The translations under genes and the position numbers were made by a program. Below are positions 1 through 12,289 of a DNA stretch of 64,000 nt, in pieces (position 1 is the stretch's first letter; every line of letters starts with the position of its first letter). Location of the stretch: positions 54,913,253 through 54,977,252 of the forward strand of contig CM075939.1 of NCBI GenBank assembly GCA_038030265.1, read 5' to 3'. Source of the DNA: Corythucha ciliata. Taxonomy: Eukaryota > Arthropoda > Insecta > Hemiptera > Tingidae. Below the pieces are notes generated by a model. The model did no database searches and had not been told where the DNA came from. It was given only the letters and a program-made list of their open reading frames with translations.

Positions 1-22
1 TGTTAATTATGAAAATAATAAA

Positions 23-1281
23 ATGAAGGTGAAATTGGCCGGCCAAACTTTAAGTTCGTCGGTCGCTACAGCCTTAGAGTTTTTAATGGGTCAGGGTTTA
101 CCCCAATTTAATGGGTGCTCGGAAACTATAAAATTCATTCGGGCGATCGATAGAATTTTTGATTTCATGAATACCCGTAGCCCCCATGGTAAGGGGTATA
201 AAAACCAATTTATTATGACAATGTTGTATTTATGGAAGAGTCTATTCTCCCCTTGGTTCGATATCTCTTCGAATTAAAGAGTAGTGATGGAAAACCATTT
301 TACATGGGCTCAAAAAAATCATTTATAGTGGGATTTGCTGTTGGAGTCATTTCTGTACTCGACATATCAAAAAAGTTGCTGTCCCCGCAAGGCCCTTTTA
401 AATATTTGCTTACATACAAATTTTCCCAGGACCATCTAGAGCTCCTTTTTTCGAAAATCAGGAGCCGGCAAGGGTTTAATAACAACCCGAACGTTATTCA
501 ATTCGTTGCAGCAATGAGGAGCATTGTAATCAAGAATGGCATTACAGCTTCTCCTTCCGCGAACACAGTAGCGTTAGAAAATGACCCCGCTGTTAGCGCC
601 TTCGAAATTAAGTGGCGAAGGAAGGAGTGGAAAAAAGAAGATGAAGTGGTCATACCCACCCAGTCGAGGAATCATAACGAGGAGGTCGAACTTGAAGGTC
701 TTGAACTCAACAGGCAAGATCTCGTTGATTATGTAGTAAGTTACGGTTCCTTTGATGAGAATGACGGAAACAGGCAACAAATTCTTTACTACATCGCAGG
801 ATTTGTAGTAAGAAGTGTAGCAGGAAAAATAGATTGCTCTTCATGCAAATTTGAACTTGCTCTTGATAATTCTGCGAGCGACCATAATTATGCCAAAACG
901 TTCCTAAAGTATAGCGAATTTCTTGACCTGAAACAAAAAGGAGGGCTTGTGGCACCTTCGTATTCAGTGTACCAAATAGTTAAACACACCGAAAAATGCC
1001 TCGTTCAACTCACAAATAATTACAACACCTTGAATATTCCAAAATTGTCCCATAAGGTTGTTCTCAGAGTAGTTAAGGACTTAATTTTTGAAAAGATATT
1101 TTTTAATTTAAAATGTACTGATGAAATTGGAGTTTCTCATAAATTAGACTTAATTAAAATTATTTCTGGCTTTTATATTAAGATAAGATGTTTTGCCATT
1201 AGCAAGCTGAAGGATGAATCAGCCAAAGCAAAAAGTATGAGGCACCATCGCCTAAAAATGACTTTATTAAGAAACGAGTAA
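23..1281 (+). pseudogene. P-element/THAP9-type DNA transposase, C-terminal part, frameshifted
   Basis: A cut-and-paste transposase remnant that continues off the left edge. Two overlapping frames make up one protein: 23-~225 carries a segment ending in a GKGYKNQF-like stretch, and ~232-1281 carries the rest, including LLTYKFSQDHLELLFSKIRS followed by a run of asparagines (RQGFNNNP). That block is the characteristic C-terminal signature of P-element and THAP9 transposases. The frame changes from 2 to 1 near 220-235, so the copy is broken by an indel there unless an unrecognised intron is present. The N-terminal THAP DNA-binding domain and the first catalytic acidic residues are outside the window. 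The tail is rich in Lys and ends at TAA 1279-1281. I could not recognise the 3' terminal inverted repeat downstream. Family assignment is confident from the motif; activity is unlikely. Confidence 0.82.
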
Positions 1282-2280
1282 TTTAATTATTGATGTATTT
1301 TGTCGCCTTTTTGAGGAAATTTATTCTTAGTTATTATAATACTTTTCATCTGAGTGTTGTTATTTCGAATATAGTTGTTGTGTACATAGTTCATTTTATC
1401 TTTGTATGGATGGGAAATGATGTTTGCCATTTATTTCGAGCCAGAGTAATGTCAAAATTGTACCGTGTGTTATCGCATCGCTTAGCTCATATTCAGATGA
1501 ATAATGTTGAATAAAAATATTGGCAAGGAAAAACATCTCGTTGTGCCTACTTGTTGTTGCATAAATTACGCAAGAAAGATTCGAAATTCATTTTTAAGCA
1601 TCGAGACCCTTTCCAACGCCCATGTAAACGCAATACGAATTGATACGTTTTTGCCCAACTTAAAGATGGAAGCCTTGGGTTCCGGCAATGTTTTTGCGGG
1701 TTGCCCATGGTTGCCAGCATTTCGTTTGGGTAAGGTCCTCAAACATCCTGAACCACTCACCATACGTTCATACCATCTTCCCTGAGGCGTACAAGAAGCG
1801 ACCTGGATCTCGACTGGGAGAAAAGATGAAGGATATCTCACGAAAGCTCCACTAACACCCCGTCATTGGATCTATCACTTCCGAAGAGGGGTCTTTTATT
1901 CGTCCTTCGACGTCAGCAGCAACGACAGTTATCTCTGAAACTTTCGACCACGAAACCGGAGTGATATTTATTCATGTGGGATGCCAGTGTGATAGAGTTT
2001 GATGACACGTTCTTTGAGTTTACATGTTGTTTCATTCATGTAACAACTGTAAACGCAAGCATTGGGGCTGCCAATAAAATCCACTAATCCTTTCCTACAA
2101 AACTATTTTATTCACACTCCCCCCCCCCCAACAAGATCAAGCGATTAAGCATGGATTAATTTTTTCTGCTTAGCAATTTTGTTTCTAATGTATACAGGGT
2201 ATTTGGTAAGTCGACGGCAAATTTGCAGGGGTTATAAGGGTTGAGGTGAGTGTGAGATAGGCATAGGTCCCCTACTATAA
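1282..2280. other. Non-coding sequence, possibly 3' flank of the P-type element
   Basis: AT-rich sequence with short ORFs of no recognisable family. The distal end of the P-type element may lie here, but I see no matching inverted repeat because the 5' end is off the window. A C-tract occurs at about 2120-2129. Confidence 0.4.
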
Positions 2281-2297
2281 ACATTTGGCCTTCATTC

Positions 2298-2412
2298 ATA
2301 GTCGTCACTTATGCTGAGTATTTGCTTATTTCGATTCAAAACAGACGACTCACTAACTAGAACGACCGGATTGAAGCCGTTTAAGCAAATACTCAGCTTG
2401 AGTGACGACTAT
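2298..2412. repeat. Imperfect inverted repeat, 31-bp arms
   Basis: Arm 2298-2328 and arm 2382-2412 are reverse complements apart from about two mismatches, separated by 53 bp. Weaker complementarity continues outward (ggcc pairs on both sides). It could be a small foldback or MITE; no TSD is clear. Confidence 0.7.
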
Positions 2413-2830
2413 ACGAATACGGCCCTGTACTTTCCAAAAATGGATAGAGATAATTCTGGCTACCTGGAAGATAATATGATACTTGTTGACCAATTTCAAG
2501 GAATAATAAGATCACTACGCGATTACTGCAATGAACTTACTTGATACTTCTAGAAAAGAAAACTGATCTCAGGTATAGCAACCTTTTTCTCCGAACTTTT
2601 CCCCTAATATAACGCTGTAATTAATTTTAACATTACAGACACTCCATTACGAAAGCTCGTTGATAGCTTCAGGAGGAATTTTATAATCGGAAATTGTCTA
2701 AATCTGAGATTTTCTTCGGTTGCCGTACCAAACTCTATTGAAATCTTGATGACTACCGGCGTTCGTTATTGTACCTAAACTTACAGCTCTTCCCCTAGAG
2801 CGCTCTTTTTCTTATCTTTGCACGGTCCCC

Positions 2831-3251
2831 ATTAGAAGCGTGCGTCTCTTATCATTCGGAAGGCATTCGTGTTATCAGTTCAGTGTTTTCTCTGTGAGAA
2901 GTGGAATAAATTTTAAGTTTTTCTTGCTTTTTCTACGAACAAGGTCATTTTGAAAGCTGAGGCATATCATGGGAGAATTCCGAGTCCATGGCTGAACTTG
3001 GGTCGAACCCTCCGACGAGGGCCCACAGCTCTCCGAGTCTCTCCTTCACTTCAACTATCATCTAGAAGTTAAAAATGTGTTAATTTAATTCTACAACTAG
3101 CATACAATAAACCATAAAAGTATACGATTTCAAAATTACCTTGTTCCTAGAAAAAGCGAGAAAAACTTAAAATTTATTCCACTTCTCACAGAGAAAACAC
3201 TGAATGATAACACGAATGCCTTCCGAAAGATAAGAGACGCACGCTTCTAAT
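2831..3251. mobile_element. Non-autonomous element with ~124-bp terminal inverted repeats
   Basis: Positions 2831-2955 and 3128-3251 are near-identical reverse complements (termini ATTAGAAGCG), with only a few indels, enclosing a 172-bp centre. Both arms contain the same order of features: the AGAAGCGTGCGTCTCTTATC block, a poly-A/T block and an ACAAGG block. No transposase is encoded. The centre carries a B-box-like GGTTCGACCC on the minus strand (about 3000-3010), but no convincing A box. I could not define a TSD, so the superfamily is open. Confidence 0.75.
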
Positions 3252-3279
3252 TATAGCCGCCAGCCAGTGTTTTTCTCCA

Positions 3280-4060
3280 TTAAAACAGTGAATTTGAGCG
3301 TATTCCCGATTAAAGATTTAGCGATTTTTGTCTTTTTTAAGCCGCAATTTAGCGCTTTTCCTCTATTTTAGACGCAAAATTGGCTTACGACGCCACGAAT
3401 TGGCATTTTACTCAATTTAATAGCGACGAATGAGCGCTTTTCCAATACTATACCCGTAGATTAGCTGTTTTTCTCATTTTCATTAGTGCGTTAGTGTATT
3501 TTCACAGTATTAAATTCGAAGTACAGTGTTCTATAGCTTTGAATTAGCACATTTTCGCGATTTTGTCCGCGAGTTAGAGATTTTTTTCAATTTTAGCCGT
3601 GATTTAGCGCTTTTTATTTTGTGAAATAGGGACTTTTCTTAATTTCAGCCATGAATTACCACTTTTCCTCAGTTTTATCAGTGAAATAAAGCTTTTCCTC
3701 AATTTTATCCATGAATAATTGGCGTTGTAATCTGCGAAATAGTGATTTAGCTTTTTTCATAATTTTAGGTGCGGGCTAATTTTACACGTAATGTAGCGTT
3801 TTTATTCCACAAATTAGCAATTTGTCTCCATTTTCGCCCCGAATCAGCCTTTTCCTCAATGTTAGCCGCGATTTTTTTCTTACTTTTAGCCACGAATTTG
3901 CGTTTTTTCTCAATTCCACCCGTCAAATGGCTTCTATACACAACAAAACCGTTATTTTTTCTCGACTGAGCTCTCGTTTACTTTTAATCACAAATGTATC
4001 GCTTTTTCCAAGCGTTTTGCCACGTATTGGCCCTAAGAACAGCACATGAGTAGCGATTAC
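3280..4060 (-). repeat. Degenerate ~30-bp array, GCTAAAATTGAG family, minus orientation
   Basis: Read on the minus strand, the block is a succession of units resembling GGCTAAAATTGAGAAAAAGC plus a variable CGCTAATTCGC part. Spacing is roughly 28-31 bp and units differ from each other at many positions. No gene is supported; the short ORFs here are by-products of the A/T-rich repeat. Confidence 0.75.
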
Positions 4061-4429
4061 AAAATCAGAATGAAATAATCGTTTGCCGAGCACCGGCGAC
4101 ATTCATTTCTCGAAGTCGCATGCACTGAAAATCGTCGATCGGAGCCGAATCACCGTCTAATCGGGTGCTATGACAACCAGCCCAATAGACACCCCTTGAC
4201 CAGGCGTCCTACTTTCCTCGGAAATGTCCTACTTTTTAGGGCGTCCAGGGATGTCCTGGCTCATTTTTTCAGGTGTCCGGGGAGAGGTCAAAATTGTCCT
4301 TCTTTCTTGCCCTATACTTTTCGGTCTCAACTTGTATAACGTCCAGTCTAGTCCCAACATTTTTCACTTTCAAACCGAGGGGCTTAGTATATCTGACACT
4401 CACCCCACAAAATTAAAGAATTGAACCTT

Positions 4430-5100
4430 TAAAATTTGGACAAACACGCGCGTTCGGCACTTTACAAACTCAGATTTCGTCATTTTAACTCTGCTAACCC
4501 TCTTTTGCTGAATTTTGTTCTTTCAAAAATAAAATTTTGCGGATTCGTCTCGCTCAAATCCCATTTTCGTGGGGATTTCTATTTCAAAACCACAATTTCA
4601 TTGGTTTCCTCTTTCAAACCCCAGTTTTGTGGACTTTCGCTCACTCAAACCCCAATTTAGTGGACTACGGACTACTACGGTTTCCTGGTTTCGGTTGGTT
4701 CGACAAAATAACTCGGCAAAAATTGTGATTTAGGCGTTTTCAAACCCCCATTTTCGCTCTTCCGTAACCAAATGTCTCAAATCTGGCACCTTGAAAACCA
4801 CATTTCATTTATTTTTGTTATTTTTACCCCAATTTTCGTGGGTTTTCATGCTTTTAACATCCAAATTTCGTGAGCTTATTTGCTCTTTTAAAAAACAATG
4901 TTCGGGAGTTTTGCTTTTTCAGCGATTTTTGTGGACTTTCGCTCACAAAAACCCAATTTTGGAGACTGGGCTCCTATAAAACAAAATTTCGGAAACTTTT
5001 GGGTTCTTTAAACTCAAATTTTGGGGATATTTGACAGATCAAAAATCAAATTTCGTGGCTTTAAGTATTTCTAAATTTAGTTTCGCAGGTTCACTTAATT
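4430..5100 (+). repeat. Degenerate ~30-bp array, CAAACCCCAATTT family
   Basis: Units approximate CAAACCCCAATTTCGTGG followed by a variable TTTGGCTCTTT-like part, repeated about twenty times with strong divergence. The same family recurs at 27740-28110 and 38740-39140. No protein is supported. Confidence 0.65.
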
Positions 5101-5389
5101 CGGAAAACTAGTTAGGCGGAATACGAACGATAGAAAAACCAATCTTGCAATTTTAGCAATTAGACAAATGACATTGTGACTGTGGTTGTGGGTGGTGGGG
5201 TCACACAGGGCCCATATAAAATGATCCATTTTCCAGTCGCACTTTATTACTCGGGCAGCCTCATTTGGTTTCTGGCTTCAAACTGGCTATCTTGCGCCTC
5301 AATCGGCTAGCAGAGTTGCACGGTTAAAATAAATTAAGTCTGGCGTTCTAAAGTGATAATTCACTAATACAATTGAGAAAAAAAAAAAA

Positions 5390-5945
5390 AAAATCGGGGA
5401 CATGAATGTAAAACCACAATTCACGATAGCTGGGGGCAACTTCGTGGTCATAATTGAGAAAATCATGCATTATAATCAAGCAATGGAGAAAGCCCTTATT
5501 CGTGGCTAAAAACAATCAATCGCACGTAAAATTGAAATAACGCAGATTCGCGACTGAAATAAAGAAAAAAGGGCTAATTTTCGGATAAAATCGGGAGAAT
5601 TCGTCGATAAAATTGAGTAAAAGCGCTAAGTTGCGCTTAAGTCAAGAAAACGCGCTAATTCTTTGCTAAAATTCAGGAAAAGCGCCAAAGTCATGGCTTG
5701 ATTTGAGAGAATAAGCTAGTTGACGGATAATATATTAAAAAAGCGCTAATTCTGAATTAAAATTGAAAAAAAAAAACACATTTTTTCGAGTTTAAAATTG
5801 AGAAAGAGCGCCAAAATCGTGGCTACATTTTTTTTTTTATTAAAAAAGCTATCGCGAGTAGAATGCGCAGCTCCAATTTGCATTTTCTGGAGGCAACTTC
5901 GTGGCTAAAATTGAGAAAAAGCCATGATTTAATGCTAATAAAAAA
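5390..5945 (+). repeat. Degenerate ~30-bp array, GCTAAAATTGAG family
   Basis: Plus-strand copies of the unit (for example AAATTGAGTAAAAGCGCTAA near 5610). It opens next to a 15-base A run at about 5378-5392. The block ends near a GTGGATCTGCCACTACTGG stretch at about 5974-5992 that resembles a decayed B-type transposon end. Confidence 0.7.
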
Positions 5946-6082
5946 TTAAAGTACCTTCCGGGGTCCGGTACTTGTGGATCTGCCACTACTGGGGCCCAGG
6001 ATTCCGGTAAAACTATAGGATTTGGAGAAACGAAGTTCCGCGATGACGACGAGGTTTGACCCCCCCCCCCTTTTTTTTTGCT

Positions 6083-6240
6083 CCTCGATGCGAGGAATCG
6101 ATGGGTACGAGCCGCGCGGTAAAACTATTGGCTCCAGAAAACGCGAACTGGCATTTTACAACCTCACGGTGCCAGTTCGCGTTTTCTGGAGCCAATAGTG
6201 TTACCGCGCGGCTCGTACCCATCGATTCCTCGCATCGAGG
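6083..6240. repeat. Near-perfect hairpin, 71-bp arms
   Basis: Arms 6083-6153 and 6170-6240 are reverse complements with only two or three mismatches around the middle, separated by a 16-bp loop. The sequence is GC-rich (GAGCCGCGCGGTAA in each arm) and unlike the A/T-rich surroundings. A transcript would form a very stable stem. It may be a foldback MITE or a hairpin small-RNA source. The ORFs read on the two strands here are mirror images of one another and are not genes. Confidence 0.85.
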
Positions 6241-7709
6241 CGTGAAACTGCAGGAAGCGATCCTGTAGCCTTTTTTCGGGCGCGAATATAGCCAGTCCAT
6301 CCATTTTATAGCAATTTTTTTTTGGCGCTGCCAGTCAGATTAGCATTGTAATGGTCAGTTACACAATCTGCAGGGCGCAAATGATCTCGCCCGCAGTTTT
6401 ATAGCCATTTGCAAGGCGCGAAGGCACAGTATGGCAATTTTTGAAGCACGATTGATAAGTTTCACCACTTCCCGGGCACAATGGTCTGTTTATCCATTTT
6501 CAGGGCGTGACACAGAAGAACAACCCCCTTATCACTCCTGCACACGAAAACGAGAAAATCTTTGTTATATGTTAGCTGTGGCACTCCAAAATCCCGTCGA
6601 GGCTATTCCAATCCATTCCGAGCGCGTTTCTGGTTTGGTTCAGAACCTATACCAGTTTAGCCCAATGGCACCTGGACGCTGAGCCTCCTGACGGGAAGGA
6701 GAGAGGGGGGGGTTGTTAATTTTTAATCACCGGACAAATTAGACATTTCGTTAGAAGAAACCAGAGGGTTTATCCCTGCTCTTCTTGGGTTTACTCGTTT
6801 AAAAACGAATCTTTTCTTCGTTGTTTGATCTAGAAATAACCCACACCTGGAAATAACGTTCGTGACAAAATGAAAGCTTCAAATAGACGGTTCATAAAAA
6901 AACAAACAATGCAGCACTGAACCCCGAGCCCTTTCTAGAAATCGAACTTTAACCTATCCCTTTAGCTAGCTGCGTGAAAGACAGTGGAGACGAGGTATTC
7001 AACGTAATAAAAAATTCGGGTCAAAGGAGCTCATTGTTGTATTTTTATGAGTTTCACGTTATGAACTCGCACTATGGCCACCAGACACAGTTAAACCTCT
7101 GATATCGAGTTCCAATTAAATATCAATAAACTCACGAATCACTCTGTAGAAGTTGTATAAACCCTTGGTCACTTACTTCCATGAAACTTACGCTCCAGGC
7201 TCCCCTCCCTTTCTACTCCTCGACCGATTGAATAACAAGCTCTAACTCACCCTGATATTTTAGCTTATCGCCTTTCTTTCTAGACAGGGTTCGTCTTAAC
7301 ACCCCCCCCCCCCACCAAGAAACCAGCTTCTAATAAATTCAAGTTAGAGCAAACACCCATCCAAGGTGACAGTTTCTCGGACGTATAAACTGCGCCCAGC
7401 TCAAATCTAAAAACTTGGAGAGAACGACCTTCAACATTTTTCCAATCTGAGTGATTTAATGACTCAAGGAATCCAAAAATCAGGAAGGATTTTCGATCAG
7501 AAAGGCTCAAATTGAAAATATTAGGTAATAATCGACCTGAAAATCGTCTAAAGTATATAAAACGGACGAGACCACAGATCTCAGGGTTTCTCGAAGGCGC
7601 GGGGAATCAGGATAACATGACGGCATTGAATGTTTCCTGGCTGATTATCCACACAATTTCGCGAGTTTTGTGTCTTGATTCCTGCGAAAATGCAAGTTTC
7701 GGGTCTTTA
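6241..7709. other. No recognisable feature
   Basis: Some phased GGGCGCGAA-type units occur at 6270-6500 and a 14-base C tract lies near 7300-7314. Short ORFs show no family motif. Confidence 0.4.
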
Positions 7710-7813
7710 TTTTGGCTGACCGTCCCAGTGGAGAACGATTTCGCGCGATAAGGTGAATACAAAAAACTTTGTCTTCGCCTCAACGTGCGACATCTTATCC
7801 ACTGGACGGCCAG
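7710..7813. mobile_element. Possible deleted Harbinger-like MITE
   Basis: The ends GGCTGACCGTCCCAGTGGA and TCCACTGGACGGCCAGCC resemble the inverted termini of the well-bounded MITE at 13084-13364, and TTTCGCGCGA is also shared. Most of the interior is missing and no TTA duplication is visible. Confidence 0.4.
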
Positions 7814-8029
7814 CCGGCGCCTTCAGCAAATTTTGGGTGCGAAATATCCTCGAATAGCTATAGTTTGCAAATTGTAATTATTTCGTGGGTTTGCGGAACC
7901 CGCGGACTATACACAGCCGAGGCCACGGCGAACGTCGCATCATCGTCGCGTGAGTTGTACCCCACCACCACCCCCGACCCTGTACAGTCGTGTTGCTCAC
8001 ACGAAACTTGTTCACACACATTTTTTCTC

Positions 8030-9185
8030 GATCTTAGCCACGAAATAGCCATTTTTCTAAACTTTAGCAGCGTTTTTCTTCTATGAGCTATGTTTCTCCT
8101 CAAGTTTGGGCTTTTTACTCAATTTTTGCAGCAATTTATCGATTTTTTAAATTTTTTTTGCAGGGGATTAGCACTTTTCTCAGTTTTAGCCGAAAACTAG
8201 CATTTTTCTCAAGTGTTTTCCTCAATATTAGCCGCAAAATGGGGGGGCTTTTCAAGAATTATGATTTTTTCGGTTCACCATACGCAACGCATGAGAGATT
8301 TTTCTCAGTTTTACTCGCGAGTTAGCAGTTTTTTCACCCATTGCCATAAATTGGAGCTTTTTCTCGATTTCAGCCTCAAAAGTTGCCTTACAGAAGCCGC
8401 AAAATTGAATTAGCGCTTTTTCTTAATTTTAACCGCGTCCTAATAGCGTTTCAAACCTGTGAATTAGTGAATTTTCTCAATTTCAGTCACAAATTGGCGT
8501 TTGGCGCAATTTCAGCCGTGAATTTGCCTTTTTGACCAATTTTAACCTGAAAGCGTATTTTTTTTTTTTTTTTAATTTTTGTCAATAGTGTAACGTGTTT
8601 TTTCCACTTTAACCACGGGGTTGACCCAAAAACAACACTTTTGCGTTGATTTCCACAATTTATACTGTATGAATAGCCTTCATGCACAGCGAATCGGCGA
8701 TTATTTCTCAATTTTAGTCTGGAAGATGCATCGTGAGACCACGAATCAGCGCTTTTTCGCAGTTACACCCACGAATATTATAGGGGTTTTTTTTTTCGAT
8801 TTTTTTGCCGCGTCAGCAAGTTGCAAATTGCCGATCTGTACTTCACTGGACTTAAGGATCTAACGAAACTGGGGACACACTGGCGTATTTTCTCTTTTTA
8901 GCCGCGAATTTTCCTTAAGAGAGGACGGATTTTCTCAATCTGAGCCATCGGAATAGCGCTTTCGGGGGCTCAATCGAATATTCAGCTCACACTTTTTGCT
9001 GATATCACTTGCAAAGTTATATTCCTCCAGGTCGGAAAGACTGAAATTCGTAAAAAGGAGCGTAATCGCTGTCCAACTGTCCGACTTCTTCACATTTCTA
9101 CATCTATCGGCTTTTCGGGGGCCTCGTCTGATAGAGAGCCCGCGGAGAGATCACCCCTACCCTCCGCTAGCTTGGTACGCTACTG
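8030..9185 (+). mobile_element. Family F repeat, copy 1 (array body plus conserved end)
   Basis: The body is a minus-oriented ~30-bp array (GCTAAAATTGAG family). It is followed by a conserved tail from about 8680 containing AAGGATCTAACGAAACTGGG, the ATATTCAGC/TTTGCTGATATCACTTGCA block and the CTTTTCGGGGGCC...GTCTGAT block. The same order is found inverted at 60731-62780, and part of it at 22155-22330. No coding capacity. The outer end near 9165-9185 faintly matches the inverse of the CAGGGGCGTAGG start of the other copy, so this is probably a non-autonomous DNA transposon. Confidence 0.55.
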
Positions 9186-10074
9186 CGTGGGGTCTGAAGT
9201 CCTAGGCAGTGCTAGGAACTTGTGCATCCGGTTTTTTTGGAACACTCCGCGCTGAAAGGTGCACTTTGCCGGAATCAATAGGAGCGGCGGCTCCTCGTGG
9301 GTGCGCCTATAAGCGGAAGGGACTTGTTCCCTTTTTACTTCCATGTTCCCGTAGGGAAGGAAGTTTGGTAATGGCAAAAAAAAAAAAAAATTAGCTGACA
9401 CCAGATTCGTGTTCCTGGACCCCGAAAAGGCCTAAATCTTGATTTTCAGTATGGCGTCTGTCGTCCGAACGTCCACTTTTTTCTCGACAGATCTGGACGA
9501 GTGATGGCTCAAAAGTTGTGTCTTCATCTCTAGATGTACACCGTAAAATTTGAAAACGACTGGTTGAGCGATTTGGAAGATATTATAACAAATGTGTTCG
9601 AAGTAAAAATGGTTGGACCATTATAATTCCAAGAGAATATTATAAAATTTGATGATCGATCGTTCAAAATCGTCATCTAGGTTCCTAGAAGACGCTGCTA
9701 AAATTTGAATAAGATTTGTTGAGCGGTACAGTTGCTAAGGTTTGGAATGAGTTTCAGCTCTTTTTTTGCCCCAAAACTATCTCCTATCAGAATTTTAGTC
9801 CGATTTCCTCTCATGATGACTTGAAATGACCACAACAAAAATCCCCATCGATGAACTGGCCATTTTTTCGAAATTCAATTTGGTTATTTTTAAATTAATT
9901 TTTTAAACAAATTGACGAGGTTGAATTCGAAGATTCGTTTCTCTTCGATTATTTTGAGTTTTAGCGAGTGTCTTATTGATCAAATTGTGTCCATTATTTC
10001 ATTCATTGATCGTGTTGAATATTTCAAATTGATAGTTACCATTAAAGAGAACTGTTGGCGATTGTAGCTAAGGG
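9186..10074. other. No recognisable feature
   Basis: Mostly AT-rich, without repeats of the array families and without a supported ORF. Confidence 0.4.
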
Positions 10075-10189
10075 ATACGATACAGAGGCGTAGCCAGACC
10101 GTGATCAAGGGGTGGGCAGCCAGCTAGGCACGGATCCACAGTTGGTGGGGGGGGGGGCGTACGTACGTCTTGAGAGAAAGTGCTCGCTC

Positions 10190-11165
10190 GCGCATGAAAT
10201 CCAGAAAAGGACATTTTGCGGCTAAGACTGAGGAAAAACACCCATTCACTGCTAAAATTTATCGAATTTTCTCAAAATTGAGAATCAATTTCTCAATTTC
10301 TCAAAAATTGAGAAATAGCAAATCTCACTATTCGCGGTTGAAATTCATAAAACACGCCAATTTGTGGTTTCATGATGCAAAACACGGAACGAAATTAAGA
10401 AAATTCGCTAATTCACGGTTTGTAGAGCCCTTTTCACAGCTAAAATTGACAAAATAAATTGCTTGTTCAATGTAGAATTGAGAAAAATCACTCATTTGCG
10501 GCTAAAGTTGAGGAAGAACGCCAATTCATGGCTAAACTTGAGAAATGGAGCTCATTCCGAAGGCGCCAGCTCGTGGTTTCTCAAACAAACACCTCGGTAA
10601 ACATTGCAAAAAAGTTCTAATTGACCGTTTTTATACATATACATGGCAAGCTTGCGGGTAAAATTGAGAAAAAGCGCGACTTTTAGCGCGTGAATGCAAC
10701 ACCCGAGTCAAAATTAATGAAATTCGCACACATGCGGATTATGTGGACCTTTTCACAGCTAAAATTAAAAGGGGGGAAAAATGGCTCAAGGCAGAATTTT
10801 GAAAAAAACACTAATAATTTGTGGCTAAAATTGAGGGAAAATGAATTGGCAAAATTGTCACCGTTTGTTGTTGACTGATGGAATTGTCGTGGCTAAATTT
10901 GAGAAATAGCGTTCATCCACAGGTTAAATTGAGGAAAAACCGTTCTTTTGCGGCTGAAATCGACAGAACGCACCAATTCGCGGTTATGCGAAGCCCAGTG
11001 CTGGCCGTAATTGAAATAGTAAATCAAAAAGGCTAGATCGAGGTAGAATTGAGAAAAAGCACTCATTTTATGCTAAAATTAAGGAAAACGCCAATTCGAG
11101 TCTATAAAAACAGGGCTCATTCACGAGTAAAATCGGGAAAAAAAACTCTGCAACTACTCTTGAGA
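10190..11165 (+). repeat. Degenerate 30-bp array forming the body of A1
   Basis: Successive units such as those at about 10478-10507 and 10508-10537 are 30 bp each and share ATTGAG, a short A tract and GGCTAAA. The homologous array in A2 (57230-58270) keeps the same unit order, so the array is part of the element rather than later expansion. Confidence 0.75.
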
Positions 11166-11200
11166 AAAACTGGATCCATGCCTGTGGGCAGCATCACTGG

Positions 11201-11335
11201 TAGTGATGCACGAGACCGAGACTTACGTGTCTCGGTCTCGGTCTCGGTCATTAGCATGACGATCTCGGTCTTGGTCTCGTACTTAAAAAGTCGGTCTCAG
11301 TTTCGGTCTCGTCTCGAAATTCTCGGTCTAATGAC
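11201..11335. repeat. GAGACCGAG-rich left subterminal block of E
   Basis: Short direct and inverted copies of CTCGGTCT / AGACCGAG are clustered over about 130 bp. Such subterminal clusters are where hAT transposases are known to bind; here that role is inferred. Confidence 0.7.
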
Positions 11336-12289
11336 TGAAGGCGGACGGGGGGGGGGGTCAAAACCCTTCTTCTTCCCACGGTTCACCCCCCGCCACCAAC
11401 CCACCTATATGTTTAGAGTGATTTTGACAGATCCCCGGTTACCCCGCCCTCTCAGGAAGCTGGTGGTCGGCTATGGAGCATTTAATTTATAACCCCCCCC
11501 CCTGCAAGTGAATTCAGCCCCCCTCCTGGAGCTTGTCAAATCCCTTTAAACATAGAAGAGGGGTGGGGGTGAAGGTGGTCGGGGAGTATATGGCGAGTGG
11601 GAGGGATTTCGATTACCTCCCACTAAGAGAGGTCCCAGATCCGCCCTTGGATCTATATGTTCACATTTTGTGGGCTATGTAAGGTCAAAATGCTACACTT
11701 TAGGGGGGGAAAAAGTCTACATCCGATCCAAGAATGGGGGTAAAAACGGGATTAACCCTAGTAGGCTAGTACAGGTCTTGTCAAATCGCTGAAAACTTGT
11801 GTGGGGAGGGGGTTATTCTATGAGAGAGTTTTCGACCCCCCCCCCCCTTAAAAGGTCTCTCCGATTCGCCCTTTGATGCTTGATGCTATGTGTGTAGGTC
11901 ACAGTATTCCAAACTGGAGAAATTAGAGGCACGCTATTTCCGCACGAAACGAATCGAACTCAGGCCGGTCTTCGGTCCGGGCTAAAGACCCAAACCGTTT
12001 CCGGAGAGGGAAGCATTAGATTGGGTCAGTGGCGGATTTGCGGGGTGGGTTTTGGGGGTTGAAACCCCCCCCCCTAAGAAGATGGCGTATGCTATTGCTG
12101 GTGATTGGAAAGATTTATTTTATCTTTACCAAGGCTGCTGAATAAGGGTCGCGGCACAGATGATTCTATAGACCCTCCTCCCCTGTATTCGTCCCTCATC
12201 TACAACGCAGCCAGTAGTGCATCGATGAAGGGGTGAAGAGGTGAGCAGCCATAAAATTGATAGCGTTTTCCATTTGCATAAAATTGCGC

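Noticed and set aside
3280..4060. CRISPR-like regularly spaced ~30-bp repeats
   Set aside because: The repeated part itself is degenerate and there are no conserved repeats with unique spacers, no cas genes, and the context is a eukaryotic genome.
6013..6300. Overlapping plus and minus ORFs with the same peptide
   Set aside because: Both are readings of one palindrome, so they are mirror images rather than genes.
11049..11492. 147-codon ORF with a serine/valine-rich stretch
   Set aside because: It is produced by the GAGACC/CTCGGTCT repeats at the end of element E and crosses the element boundary.
11920..12000. tRNA-derived SINE head on the minus strand (GAGTTCGATTCG)
   Set aside because: A B-box-like motif only; the distance to any A-box-like sequence is too short and no cloverleaf forms.
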